From Catenulispora sp. EB89 (GTDB taxonomy: Bacteria; Actinomycetota; Actinomycetes; Streptomycetales; Catenulisporaceae): a stretch of DNA of 64,000 nucleotides. Made by a program: the position numbers and the translations under genes. The notes beneath the pieces are model-generated. The model saw only the letters and a list, made by a program, of their open reading frames with translations, ran no database searches and was not told the origin of the DNA. The stretch lies in NCBI RefSeq assembly GCF_041261445.1, contig NZ_JBGCCU010000001.1:248001-312000 (forward strand), read 5' to 3'. This document shows, in pieces, positions 1 through 7,414 of this stretch (position 1 is the first letter of the stretch; each line of letters starts with the position of its first letter).

Positions 1-104
1 GAACCAAGGCCGTCCCCGACGCCGCCGTCGCCACCTTGGAGAACGCGACCGCGCGGACCGGCTGGGTGAGCCACACCAACCGGGTTCTGCCCGAGCTGCC
101 TTAG
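1..104 (+). CDS. 3' end of an unidentified gene (partial)
   Basis: An open frame runs from the window edge to a TAG stop at 102-104 and encodes about 33 residues ending in NRVLPELP. Codons have the high third-position GC of the neighbouring genes, so it is probably the true end of a gene that starts outside the window. No motif identifies the family. A strong hairpin lies about 90 bp downstream at 192-220. Confidence 0.5.
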   Translation, partial: TKAVPDAAVATLENATARTGWVSHTNRVLPELP

Positions 105-191
105 GGCAGGCCTGGGATGTAGTAGTCGCTCGATGCCCCTTCGGCTGCTGGAGGGACATCGGGTGGCAAGCGGGTAGCGATGCCAAGCAAA

Positions 192-220
192 GGGGCCCGG
201 AGGATGATCCTCCGGGCCCC
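192..220. terminator. Perfect 13-bp hairpin, probable terminator
   Basis: GGGGCCCGGAGGA at 192-204 pairs exactly with 208-220 around a TGA loop. It is followed by TTCTCC and preceded by an A-rich tract. It lies between the end of the first partial gene and the next CDS and probably ends the upstream transcript. Being symmetrical it may work in both directions. Confidence 0.65.
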
Positions 221-302
221 TTCTCCTGGAGGGCGCGGCGAACGTACACTCGCCCGCTATGAGGTGTCGTCCATACATCTCACCGTCTTGAGGGGGATTC
301 GG

Positions 303-665
303 GTGTTCGGTCGGCGTCGAGATGCGAAGGCGCACGAGGAGTGGTCACGCATTGCCGGCTACGCGAGAATGCCGGCGCCGGCTGGTCGTCGGACTCAGAC
401 GATGCTTGGACATGTCGAGATGGTCTACCAGCGGGCTCAGCGCGGAACGAAGGTCCTCGTTTGGTTCGATCAAGCTGGGCGCTGCGATACGTGGTGGGAA
501 GGGCAGTGCCCGAAACCCGGAACATGGGTGTTGGTCGACTGCCATCTTTGGGTGCCGCCTGGAACGCACTCCGGAGCGCCGGTCCTTTGGATAGACGCCT
601 GGCGGGGTAGCTGGTCCGATCAGGTCAGGGTGCGCGCAGAACGGCATCATCACCGCACGGTCTAA
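303..665 (+). CDS. Hypothetical protein, about 120 aa
   Basis: I do not recognise this protein. A GTG start at 303 is preferred because GAGGGGG lies 6-8 nt upstream; an in-frame ATG at 180 would carry the frame through the 192-220 hairpin and looks wrong. The N-terminal third is basic (FGRRRDAKAHEEW). The centre is rich in Trp and beta-branched residues (TKVLVWFDQAGRCDTWWEG, then GTWVLVDCHLW), suggesting a small beta-sheet domain. The C-terminus ends in HHHRTV. There is no signal peptide or membrane segment. GC content looks lower than in the core genes nearby. It is convergent with tRNA-Pro and shares the 670-706 hairpin. Confidence 0.55.
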   Translation: MFGRRRDAKAHEEWSRIAGYARMPAPAGRRTQTMLGHVEMVYQRAQRGTKVLVWFDQAGRCDTWWEGQCPKPGTWVLVDCHLWVPPGTHSGAPVLWIDAWRGSWSDQVRVRAERHHHRTV

Positions 666-669
666 CTGG

Positions 670-706
670 AAGAGGCCCGCCCCCCTTGAAGGGAGACGAG
701 CCTCTT
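670..706. terminator. Hairpin between small CDS and tRNA-Pro
   Basis: AAGAGGC (670-676) pairs with GCCTCTT (700-706), with a further CCCTT/AAGGG pairing inside. It lies 3' of both the convergent CDS on the left and tRNA-Pro on the right, so it probably terminates both transcripts. Confidence 0.6.
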
Positions 707-713
707 ACCTGGG

Positions 714-787
714 TCGGGGTGACAGGATTTGAACCTGCGGCCTCTACGTCCCGAACGTAGCGCGCTACCAAGCTGCGCCACACCCCG
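714..787 (-). tRNA. tRNA-Pro (anticodon CGG)
   Basis: A 74-nt cloverleaf on the minus strand. The acceptor arms CGGGGTG and CACCCCG pair fully with A as discriminator. The anticodon arm CTACG-TTCGGGA-CGTAG places CGG at the anticodon, reading proline codon CCG. The T-loop GTTCAAATC is standard. The 3' CCA is not encoded, which fits the CCA-adding enzyme at 20361-21836. Confidence 0.95.
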
Positions 788-868
788 ATCGTGCGTGGAC
801 AGTCTACCCAAACGTGGCCGGATAGCGAAAACGACTTAACCGTGCAGGTCAGGGCTTCGTGTGCGGGG

Positions 869-1864
869 TCAGGAGCGGGGCGTCAGGGTGAGCAGGGTGG
901 CCTCCGGGGGGCAGCAGAAGCGGACCTGGGCGAAGCGGCTGGTGCCGCAGCCGGCTGAGACGTGGAGGTGGGACTCCGCGTAGGTGGACAGGCCGGCGGC
1001 TCGGCGGCGGTCGAGGTCGCAGTTGGTCACCAGGGCGCCGTAGAGGGGGAGGCGGAGTTGGCCGCCGTGGGTGTGGCCGGCCAGGATCAGGGGGAGGCCG
1101 TCTGCCGACATGGCGTCCAGGACGCGGCGGTAGGGGGCGTGGACGACGCCGATGGTCAGGTCCGTGTCGGGGAGGGTGCGGGCGGCGCTGTGGGTGCCGG
1201 ACGTGCCGGGTGTGCCGGAGGCGGTGGTGGCCCCGGGGCTCTGTGCCTCTTCGGTGGCGGTGGTGAGGGCGCTGGACGCCGTCGCGTAGTCGTCGCGGCG
1301 GATGTGCGGGTCGTCGACGCCCACCAGGCCCACCACGGGGCCCGCCGCGCCCGGGAGGGTGAGGCGGTCGGTGCGGTTGGTCAGGTCCAGCCAGCCCGCT
1401 TTGGTGAAGCCGTCGCGGATCTTCTGCCAGTCGTTCGCCGGGCCCTGGCCGCGGGTGCGCTTGCTCGGGTCGCCGCCGCGCAGGTACTTCGTCGGGTTCA
1501 GGGGCTTGGCCGCCAGGTAGTCGTTGGAGCCCATGACGAAGGCGCCCGGCAGCTCCATCAGCGGCTCCAGGGCGTCCAGGACCGAGCCGACGCCGTCCGG
1601 GTGGGACAGGTTGTCGCCGGTGTTCACCACGAAGTCCGGCTCCAGCGCGGCCAGCGAGCGCAGCCAGCGGACCTTGCGGTACTGCTCGGGGATCATGTGG
1701 ATGTCCGAGACCTGCAGGATCCGGAACGGCCGGACCCCGCGCGGGAGCACCGGGACCTCGTAGCGGCGGAGCCGGAAGAGGTTGGGCTCGACCTTGTGGG
1801 CGTACGCCAGGCCGGCTGCTGCCGCGCCGAGGAGGGACACCGGGACTGTCACGAGCTTCCGCAT
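869..1864 (-). CDS. Membrane-anchored metallophosphoesterase
   Basis: A calcineurin-like phosphoesterase of about 331 aa from the ATG at 1864, which has GGA 5 nt upstream. An in-frame ATG at 1873 is also possible. Residues 5-22 form a hydrophobic N-terminal segment (signal anchor). The metal-binding motifs appear in order: DIH (54-56), GDN (83-85), GSND (112-115, in place of the usual GNH) and GHTHGG near the C-terminus. This is the YkuE-like group of envelope phosphoesterases; the substrate cannot be read from the sequence. The middle holds a low-complexity Thr/Ser/Gly insertion (TASGTPGTSGT region). It is divergent from the GatB/YqeY gene, and the 90-bp space between them probably holds both promoters. 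Confidence 0.88.
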   Translation of the reverse strand: MRKLVTVPVSLLGAAAAGLAYAHKVEPNLFRLRRYEVPVLPRGVRPFRILQVSDIHMIPEQYRKVRWLRSLAALEPDFVVNTGDNLSHPDGVGSVLDALEPLMELPGAFVMGSNDYLAAKPLNPTKYLRGGDPSKRTRGQGPANDWQKIRDGFTKAGWLDLTNRTDRLTLPGAAGPVVGLVGVDDPHIRRDDYATASSALTTATEEAQSPGATTASGTPGTSGTHSAARTLPDTDLTIGVVHAPYRRVLDAMSADGLPLILAGHTHGGQLRLPLYGALVTNCDLDRRRAAGLSTYAESHLHVSAGCGTSRFAQVRFCCPPEATLLTLTPRS

Positions 1865-1951
1865 GGATTCCATTATCGGCCTCGGAGGAAATCTCGCGGC
1901 CGGACCGGGGGAGTTGGTGACACACTGGTGTGGCAGCCAGAAGGGATGATC

Positions 1952-2404
1952 ATGACCGCGCTGAAGCAAACGCTCCGCACCGATCTCACCGCCGCTATGA
2001 AGAGCCGCGACGAGTTGGTGACCGCCACCCTGCGGATGGCTCTGACCGCCGTCGGCAACGAGGAGGTGGCCGGCAAGGCGGCGCGCGAGCTGTCCGACGC
2101 CGAGGTCGTCCAGGTACTCACCCGGGAGGCGAAGAAGCGCCGCGAGGCCGCCGAGGCCTTCGAGAACGGCGGCCGCCCCGAGCAGGCCGCCCGGGAGCAG
2201 GCCGAGGGCGAGGTCCTGGCCCGCTACCTGCCGAAGCAGCTCAGCGACGAGGAGCTGACCGCGCTGGTCGCCGAGGCCATCGCCGAGACCGGGGCCGAGG
2301 GCCCCAAGGGCATGGGCCTGGTGATGAAGGCGCTGAACCCGAAGATCGCCGGACGCGCCGAGGGCGGCCGGGTCGCCGCCGCGGTGAAGTCCGCGCTGGC
2401 CTGA
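1952..2404 (+). CDS. GatB/YqeY domain-containing protein
   Basis: A 150-aa protein of normal YqeY length. It begins MTALKQTLRTDLTAAMKSRD and contains the family hallmarks REQAEGEVLARYLPKQLS and EGPKGMGLVMKALNPKIAGR. The fold is the tRNA-binding helical domain found at the C-terminus of GatB (aspartyl/glutamyl-tRNA amidotransferase B). The stand-alone function is not settled. The ATG at 1952 is chosen because AAGGGA lies 5 nt upstream; an ATG at 1946 overlaps that site. Divergent from the phosphoesterase. Confidence 0.9.
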   Translation: MTALKQTLRTDLTAAMKSRDELVTATLRMALTAVGNEEVAGKAARELSDAEVVQVLTREAKKRREAAEAFENGGRPEQAAREQAEGEVLARYLPKQLSDEELTALVAEAIAETGAEGPKGMGLVMKALNPKIAGRAEGGRVAAAVKSALA

Positions 2405-2460
2405 GGCCCGTAAGGCACCTCGGAGCTGAGGCTCCCTACGGCAAAGCCGTCACGTTGGAC

Positions 2461-2496
2461 GCGGCGTCGATCGCAAAGCACGTCGATCGACGCCGC
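2461..2496. terminator. 13-bp inverted repeat after the YqeY gene
   Basis: GCGGCGTCGATCG (2461-2473) pairs exactly with CGATCGACGCCGC (2484-2496) around a 10-nt loop. It lies between the YqeY stop and the MBL gene. There is no U-run, as is common in high-GC actinobacteria. The self-complementary core CGATCG would also allow an operator role. Confidence 0.5.
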
Positions 2497-2537
2497 TGCC
2501 ATGTCCGCCCCCGGGCGTTCGGCCGTAATGTTGATCC

Positions 2538-3317
2538 ATGGCGAATCCCGAGACCTTCACGGTCCGCTACCTCGGCGGCCCCTCGGCCCTGCTCGACTAC
2601 GGCGGCGTCACGATCCTCGTGGACCCGACCTTCGACCCGCCCGGCGATCACCCGATCGGCACGCGGATCCTGACCAAGACCGCCGGACCCGCCCTGACCG
2701 CCGACGAGGTCGGCGCCGTGGACGTCGTCCTGCTGTCCCACGACCAGCACCCTGACAACCTCGACGACGCCGGGCGCGACTACGTCGACACCGCCCGCCT
2801 GGTCCTGAGCACCCGCTCGGCCGAGGAGCGGCTCGGCGGCGCGGTGCTGGGCCTGCCGAACTGGGTCAGCCAGGAGTTCGACCGCCCCGGCGGCGGCACC
2901 GCCCTGGTCACCGGGGTCCCGGCGCTGCACGGCCCGGAAGGCAGCGAGCCGCTGGTCGGCGAGGTCACCGGCTTCGTGCTGACCGGCGAGGACCTGCCGA
3001 CCGTCTACATCAGCGGCGACAACGCCTCCCTGGACCGGGTCCGCGAGATCGCCGCCCGCTACGCCCCGGTCGACGTGGCCCTGCTGTTCGCCGGCGGGGC
3101 CCGCACCCCGCTGCTGGACTTCGCCTACCTGACGCTGACCAGCGCCGAGGCCGCCGAGGCGGCCGGGATCCTGCAGGCCGGCGCGGTGGTCCCGCTGCAC
3201 TTCGAGCAGTGGGCGCACTTCAGCGAGGGCGGCGAACAGCTCCAGGAGGCGTTCGCCGCGGCCGGCCTGAGCGACCGGCTGCGGCTGCTCAAGCCCGGCG
3301 AGTCCGCCGGGTTCTGA
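2538..3317 (+). CDS. MBL-fold metallo-hydrolase (UlaG-like)
   Basis: A 259-aa metallo-beta-lactamase-fold protein. It opens with the compact strand pattern FTVRYLGGPSALLDYGG and has a metal motif SHDQHPDNLD at 67-76 (His68, Asp69, His71, Asp73), a variant of HxHxDH. A second metal Asp lies in YISGDNASL and a late His in VVPLHFEQWAHF. This is the small UlaG/YycJ-like group of cytosolic hydrolases; the substrate is unknown. ATG start at 2538. It is monocistronic, followed by a divergently read PAP2 gene. Confidence 0.88.
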   Translation: MANPETFTVRYLGGPSALLDYGGVTILVDPTFDPPGDHPIGTRILTKTAGPALTADEVGAVDVVLLSHDQHPDNLDDAGRDYVDTARLVLSTRSAEERLGGAVLGLPNWVSQEFDRPGGGTALVTGVPALHGPEGSEPLVGEVTGFVLTGEDLPTVYISGDNASLDRVREIAARYAPVDVALLFAGGARTPLLDFAYLTLTSAEAAEAAGILQAGAVVPLHFEQWAHFSEGGEQLQEAFAAAGLSDRLRLLKPGESAGF

Positions 3318-3388
3318 GCAGCTACTGAGCAAGCTTCTAAGCAGCTTCTGCGCGGCGGAGGAACCCGGCCGACAACGTTCTAGCCGTT

Positions 3389-4099
3389 CTAGCCGTTCCA
3401 GCCGGCGACCGAAGCGGTCTCGGGGACTGCCACCGGCCCCGGGACCGGCCCGAACCGGTCCAGCAGCGGCACCCGGTACAGGTTGGGCGCGATCCAGCCG
3501 TGCCACAGACCGGTGAGGAAGATGATCGCCGCGGAACTGACCAGGACCGACCCCAGCACGTCGAAGGGGTAGTGCGCACCGATGTACAGCCGGTCGAAGC
3601 CGATCAGCAGCGTCCACACCGTCGCCAGCGCGACCGTCAGCCCGAACCACCGGGTCCGCGCGGCCAGCAGGCACAGCGCGACGGCGAGCGAGAAGGCGAA
3701 CGCGGTGTGCCCGGACGGGAACGAGTTCGACCCGGTCTCCGGTGCCAGCGAGTACACCGTCGGCGGCCGGTGCCGGGCCACGATCAGCTTCGCGATCTCC
3801 GAGCTGTTCCAGCCGACCGCGATCACCAGGAACGTGGCGGCGGCCTGCACCGGATTGCGCCGCCACAGGAAGAACAGCGTGATCAGCGCCAGGATCACCA
3901 GTCCCCCGACCGGCGAGGCGACGTCCGCCAGGTCCAGCATCGCCCGGTTCAGCCAGCCGGTCCGCAGCTGCTGGAGATGTGAGTTCCACGACAGCTCGGT
4001 ACTCCGCGTCAGCGAAGTGTGCGCGGCGACCAGCCCCAGCGCCAGGGCGGCGGCGAACAGGGCCAGCGGGATCGCCAACCAGTGGCGTACCTTCGGCAT
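3389..4099 (-). CDS. PAP2-family membrane phosphatase
   Basis: A 236-aa integral membrane protein with about six hydrophobic segments. All three type-2 phosphatidic acid phosphatase motifs are present: K104-x6-R111-P112, the PSGH signature at 128-131, and R170-x5-H176-x3-D180. Enzymes of this family dephosphorylate membrane lipid phosphates such as phosphatidic acid or undecaprenyl pyrophosphate with the catalytic site facing outside; the substrate here is unresolved. The 71 bp beyond its 3' end hold short AAGC-rich repeats but no clear hairpin. Its start faces the blaI promoter region. Confidence 0.92.
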   Translation of the reverse strand: MPKVRHWLAIPLALFAAALALGLVAAHTSLTRSTELSWNSHLQQLRTGWLNRAMLDLADVASPVGGLVILALITLFFLWRRNPVQAAATFLVIAVGWNSSEIAKLIVARHRPPTVYSLAPETGSNSFPSGHTAFAFSLAVALCLLAARTRWFGLTVALATVWTLLIGFDRLYIGAHYPFDVLGSVLVSSAAIIFLTGLWHGWIAPNLYRVPLLDRFGPVPGPVAVPETASVAGWNG

Positions 4100-4192
4100 C
4101 GCGGATACTCCTACGATCGGGGGATGCGGTTCATGGGCCGTGCAGGTCAGACTGGTGAACGCCCGGTGAACGAGACGTTCCCGCGCAGTAAT

Positions 4193-4211
4193 CTACTACA
4201 AGCTGTAGCAT
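4193..4211 (+). promoter_or_regulatory. BlaI/MecI-type operator
   Basis: CTACTACAAGCTGTAGCAT contains the dyad CTACA-AGC-TGTAG (4196-4208), very close to the TACA/TGTA half-sites bound by BlaI-family repressors. It sits 53-71 bp upstream of the blaI-like start, where it would cover the promoter and give autorepression of the blaI-M56 pair. Confidence 0.65.
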
Positions 4212-4263
4212 CTATGCGGACGACACCGCGACCGCGGAGCCGGACGTGTGAGGAGACCGCCTG

Positions 4264-4623
4264 ATGGCCACCGGACGCAGACCCTCCGGAGCACTCGAGC
4301 AAGAAGTGCTGGCCGCGCTGTGGGCGGCGGGCGGCCCCCTGACCCCGGCCGCGGTCCAGGAGCAGGTCGGCGGCGGCCTGGCCTACACCACCGTGAAGAC
4401 GATCCTGGACCGGCTCCACGACAAGAAGATGCTCACCCGAGTCCGTGAAGGTAAGGCCTACGCCTACACGCCGGTCGTCGAGCAGGCCGACCTCGCGGCG
4501 GAAGCCATGCGCGCGGCGCTGGAAGGCAGCAACGACCGCCCCGCCGTGCTCTCGAAGTTCCTCGGCGAGATCTCCCCCGACGACGCGGCGATGATCCGCG
4601 AGTTGCTGGGGGACTCTCCGTGA
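4264..4623 (+). CDS. BlaI/MecI/CopY-family repressor
   Basis: A 119-aa winged-helix repressor of normal family length. The N-terminal half carries the DNA-binding region (LEQEVLAALWAAGGPLTPA, then AYTTVKTILDRLHDKKMLTR) and the C-terminal helices (KFLGEISPDDAAMIRELL) form the dimerisation part. The ATG follows GAGGAGA by 6 nt. The stop overlaps the GTG start of the M56 peptidase (GTGA), so the two are translationally coupled. In the known blaR/mecR systems the partner peptidase inactivates the repressor. A matching operator dyad lies at 4193-4211. The regulated target beyond its own operon is unknown; no beta-lactamase gene is nearby. Confidence 0.93.
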   Translation: MATGRRPSGALEQEVLAALWAAGGPLTPAAVQEQVGGGLAYTTVKTILDRLHDKKMLTRVREGKAYAYTPVVEQADLAAEAMRAALEGSNDRPAVLSKFLGEISPDDAAMIRELLGDSP

Positions 4624-5639
4624 ACGTCAACGTCTACCTCCCCCTGCTGGCCGCCCTGGCGCTCGGCGCCGCGGGCCCCACCCTCGGCCGCCGCCTGCCA
4701 CCGGCCGTCGCCACCGTCCTGCTCACCGCCGCGGCCCTGGTCACCGCCCTCACCTCGCTGGCCTCGCTGGCCCTGCTGACCGGCATCGCAGTCCTGCGCG
4801 TCCCGGAGATCGCCGCCGAGGGCCGGCTGTCCGACACGGTCCTCAAGGACGGCCCGGTGAGCCCGCTGGCCGGCGCCGTCGCGGGCGTCGCGCTCCTGGC
4901 CCTGGCCCCCTTCGCGATCCGGGCCGGCATCCGGCTGTGGCGCGAGTCCGCCCGCACCTACCGCCTCGCCAAAGCCTTCTCGGCCCATCCGGCCAGCATC
5001 GCCGTGATCCAGGATCCCCGCGCCCAGGCCTTCGCCGTGCCGGGGATCCCGTCGCTGCCGGGCCACGCCGCGATCCCGACCCGCATCGTCGCGACCGACT
5101 CGCTGCTGCGCACCCTCACCGAGGACCAGCGGCGGGCGATGTTCGCCCACGAGCAGGCCCACCTGCACCGACGGCACCACCTCTACCTGCTGCTGACCAA
5201 CCTGGCCGCGGTCGCGAACCCGCTGTTGTGGCGACTGCCCGACGCGGTCACCGAGGCCACGGAGCGCTGGGCCGACGAGGACGCCGCGGTCGCGGTCGGC
5301 GACCGGGAGGTCCTGGCCCGCGCGCTCGGGCGGGCCGCGCTGTCGAACCTCCCGCGCACCGTCCCGGCGATGGCGCAGGCGCATGTGGGCAAGCGTGTCC
5401 GCGCGCTCATGGCGCCTCCCCCTCCGCGCCGCCGCACACTGGCCGCACTGCTGGGAATCGCTATAGCGGCGACCGTCTGGGCCTCCATCGACTCCGCGCG
5501 CGAGACCGAGGCCTTCTTCGACACCGCGCGCGACGCCTGGCACCTGGCGCACCAGCACAGCGTGGAACACTCGCATGTCACGGTCGCCGACCTCGGCATG
5601 CCGGCCAGAACCGCCCCGATCGTCGGCGGCCGGGATTAG
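4620..5639 (+). CDS. M56-family (BlaR1/MecR1-like) membrane metallopeptidase
   Basis: A 339-aa integral membrane peptidase starting with GTG inside the blaI stop. Hydrophobic segments lie at roughly 5-20, 30-58, 84-104 and 265-285. The zinc site HEQAH is at 177-181, and a likely third ligand, Glu215, lies in ERWAD. It lacks the C-terminal penicillin-binding sensor domain of BlaR1: only about 50 residues follow the last membrane segment. The inducing signal is therefore not evidently a beta-lactam. It presumably cleaves or controls the BlaI-like partner encoded just upstream. This short M56 type is very common in actinobacteria. Confidence 0.9.
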   Translation: MNVNVYLPLLAALALGAAGPTLGRRLPPAVATVLLTAAALVTALTSLASLALLTGIAVLRVPEIAAEGRLSDTVLKDGPVSPLAGAVAGVALLALAPFAIRAGIRLWRESARTYRLAKAFSAHPASIAVIQDPRAQAFAVPGIPSLPGHAAIPTRIVATDSLLRTLTEDQRRAMFAHEQAHLHRRHHLYLLLTNLAAVANPLLWRLPDAVTEATERWADEDAAVAVGDREVLARALGRAALSNLPRTVPAMAQAHVGKRVRALMAPPPPRRRTLAALLGIAIAATVWASIDSARETEAFFDTARDAWHLAHQHSVEHSHVTVADLGMPARTAPIVGGRD

Positions 5640-5648
5640 CCTGAAGTC

Positions 5649-5873
5649 ATGTGCCGATCGATTAAGACTCTCCGCGAGCCGTATGTAGACGACGCCACCG
5701 CAGAAGACGTCCGCGCGGCAGCGCTCCAGTACGTCCGCAAAATCAGCGGCTTCCGCGCGCCGAGCAAGGCCAATACCGAGGCCTTCGAGCAGGCCGTCGC
5801 CGCTGTGGCCGCCGCGACACAGGACCTTCTGGACCATCTCGAAGTACGTAAGCAGGCGCCGAGTGCCGCGTAA
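5649..5873 (+). CDS. DUF2277 domain-containing protein
   Basis: A 74-aa protein with the family's characteristic start MCRSIKTLREPY and the conserved ALQYVRKISGFRAPSKANTE block, followed by a helical tail. Function is unknown. It lies only 9 bp after the M56 gene but uses somewhat less GC-rich codons. Its end overlaps the GTG start of the YchJ gene by 11 bp, so the two are probably cotranslated. Confidence 0.88.
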   Translation: MCRSIKTLREPYVDDATAEDVRAAALQYVRKISGFRAPSKANTEAFEQAVAAVAAATQDLLDHLEVRKQAPSAA

Positions 5874-6276
5874 AGACCGCCGCGGCGGAAACGCTAAGGC
5901 GATTCCCACTGCGTGCCCCTGCGGAACCGGGAAGCTGTACACCGACTGTTGTAGCCCGCTGCACTCTGGAGAAGCGACAGCCTCTACGGCGGAGCAGCTT
6001 ATGCGCTCCCGCTATAGCGCCTTCGTCGTAGAGGACGCGGCGTACCTGTTGAAGTCCCACCACTCCTCAACGCGTCCTGCGTTCATCTACTTCGAGCCGA
6101 AGCTCCGCTGGACCAGTCTGGAGATCGTCGGCACCACCGGCGGGACTACGTTCCATACCGACGGCTCCGTCGAATTCATCGCGCGCTATACGGACGCGGG
6201 CCGTCCCGGTGCCATGCGCGAGAACAGCTCCTTCGTCCGCGAGGACGGGAACTGGGTCTACCTCAACGCGCTGTAG
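5863..6276 (+). CDS. YchJ-family (UPF0225) SEC-C motif protein
   Basis: A 137-aa protein. The N-terminal SEC-C zinc motif is CPCGTGKLYTDCC at 18-30 (Cys18, Cys20, Cys29, Cys30). It is followed by the family block AEQLMRSRYSAFVVEDAAYLL and an NTF2-like domain ending in ENSSFVREDGNWVYLNAL. The GTG start lies inside the end of the DUF2277 gene. GC content of both genes (about 62-67% where counted) is lower than in the flanking genes. The 3' end overlaps the convergent gene at 6263-7414 by 14 bp. The precise role is not known; SEC-C motifs bind zinc and often contact other proteins. Confidence 0.88.
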   Translation: MPRKDRRGGNAKAIPTACPCGTGKLYTDCCSPLHSGEATASTAEQLMRSRYSAFVVEDAAYLLKSHHSSTRPAFIYFEPKLRWTSLEIVGTTGGTTFHTDGSVEFIARYTDAGRPGAMRENSSFVREDGNWVYLNAL

Positions 6277-7414
6277 TGGGCTGGCTCGTACGCTTCTGCC
6301 CCGGCGCCTGGAAGTAGGGCGTCACATAGACGGACGCTCCACAGTCGGCCCGGAAACTCACGCTCTGCGCAGCCTGCGATCCGTACACGGAGTACGCGAC
6401 CGAGTAGCCCGCGGACACCGGCGCGGAGGACGACGCCGGCCCGGACGGCGTCGGCTGGCTCGACGCCGACGTGGTCGGCCCCGTCGGCGTCGGACCGGAC
6501 GAACTCGCGGTCGTCGTCGGGCTGCCACTGCTGGGTGGCACCGTGGACGGCGGAGTCGTCGGCGGAGGACTCGTCGGACAGCTCGTGGGAACCCACGCGA
6601 GCTGGAACTCGAACCGGTCGCCGGCTTGGAGCACCAGCGCCTGCCCGGCCGGGACCGCCGGCAGGAGCGGCGCGACAGTCTGATCCGCCTTGTACACCGG
6701 GATCTTCGCGGGCTGGCCGCCGGCCTGGAGCACCGTGAGACCCGGCATCCCCTGCAGGGTGCAGGCCGATTTCGCCGTCCCCACGAAGGTCTCGTAGACC
6801 GTACCCCCGGCCGCGCCGCCCTGGGTCGCGACCACCGACGCCAGCGAAGAGTTCTGACACAAGGGGGCCAGCGGGCTCCCGGTCGCCGTGACCGCCTGCG
6901 ACAGCGTGGCCGACGACGGCTTGGAGCTCCCCGACACCGAAGCGAGCGAGGACGGCGCCTCGGTGCCGACCGCGTCGCCGGAACTCATGTCCTGGCCGCC
7001 GGGCGTGGACGGGCCGTGGCCGGAACCGCCGCCGGGCGCGTCGTTCGTCGCCGTGGTCATCAGGTTGCCGATGGCGGTCCCGTTGGCCTGCGAGGATCCG
7101 GAGTCGAAGGAACCGCGCGCGGCCAGTGTCGCCCCGGCGCTCACCGCGAAGACCGAGACGGCCGTGGCCGCCAGGGCGGCGTTGCGCCGGCGCCGCCGCG
7201 CCGGAACCGCGCGCCGCAGATAGTCCAGCGTCCCGGGCGCCGGTTCCAGCGTCGAGACCGCCTGCTGGAACCGCTCCCGCAGCACCGCGCCGAGCTCGTC
7301 GAGGCCCTCGTCCGAAGGCCCCGGATCCCCACGCCTGTCCGCGAAACGCGCGCCCCGCCCCGGGTCCCCGTCCGGCGGCTGCGGCGCCATGTCGTCCTCA
7401 TGTGGCGCGCTCAC
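6263..7414 (-). CDS. Membrane protein with DUF4232-like domain, partner of ECF sigma
   Basis: A 383-aa protein from a GTG that overlaps the sigma factor stop (GTGA). The cytosolic N-terminus (1-75) contains DELGAVLRERFQQAVSTL and a basic RRRRR stretch. One membrane segment spans about 78-99. The extracellular part is Ser/Gly-rich, then shows a DUF4232-like pattern (PLCQNSSLA, SACTLQGMPGLTVLQ, a late SFRADCG) interrupted by a Ser/Thr/Pro-rich linker. The layout, cytosolic segment plus one TM plus exported domain coupled to an ECF gene, suggests an anti-sigma or signal-sensing role. No zinc anti-sigma motif is present, so this is inference. Its last 14 bp overlap ychJ. Confidence 0.75.
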   Translation of the reverse strand: MSAPHEDDMAPQPPDGDPGRGARFADRRGDPGPSDEGLDELGAVLRERFQQAVSTLEPAPGTLDYLRRAVPARRRRRNAALAATAVSVFAVSAGATLAARGSFDSGSSQANGTAIGNLMTTATNDAPGGGSGHGPSTPGGQDMSSGDAVGTEAPSSLASVSGSSKPSSATLSQAVTATGSPLAPLCQNSSLASVVATQGGAAGGTVYETFVGTAKSACTLQGMPGLTVLQAGGQPAKIPVYKADQTVAPLLPAVPAGQALVLQAGDRFEFQLAWVPTSCPTSPPPTTPPSTVPPSSGSPTTTASSSGPTPTGPTTSASSQPTPSGPASSSAPVSAGYSVAYSVYGSQAAQSVSFRADCGASVYVTPYFQAPGQKRTSQPTTAR

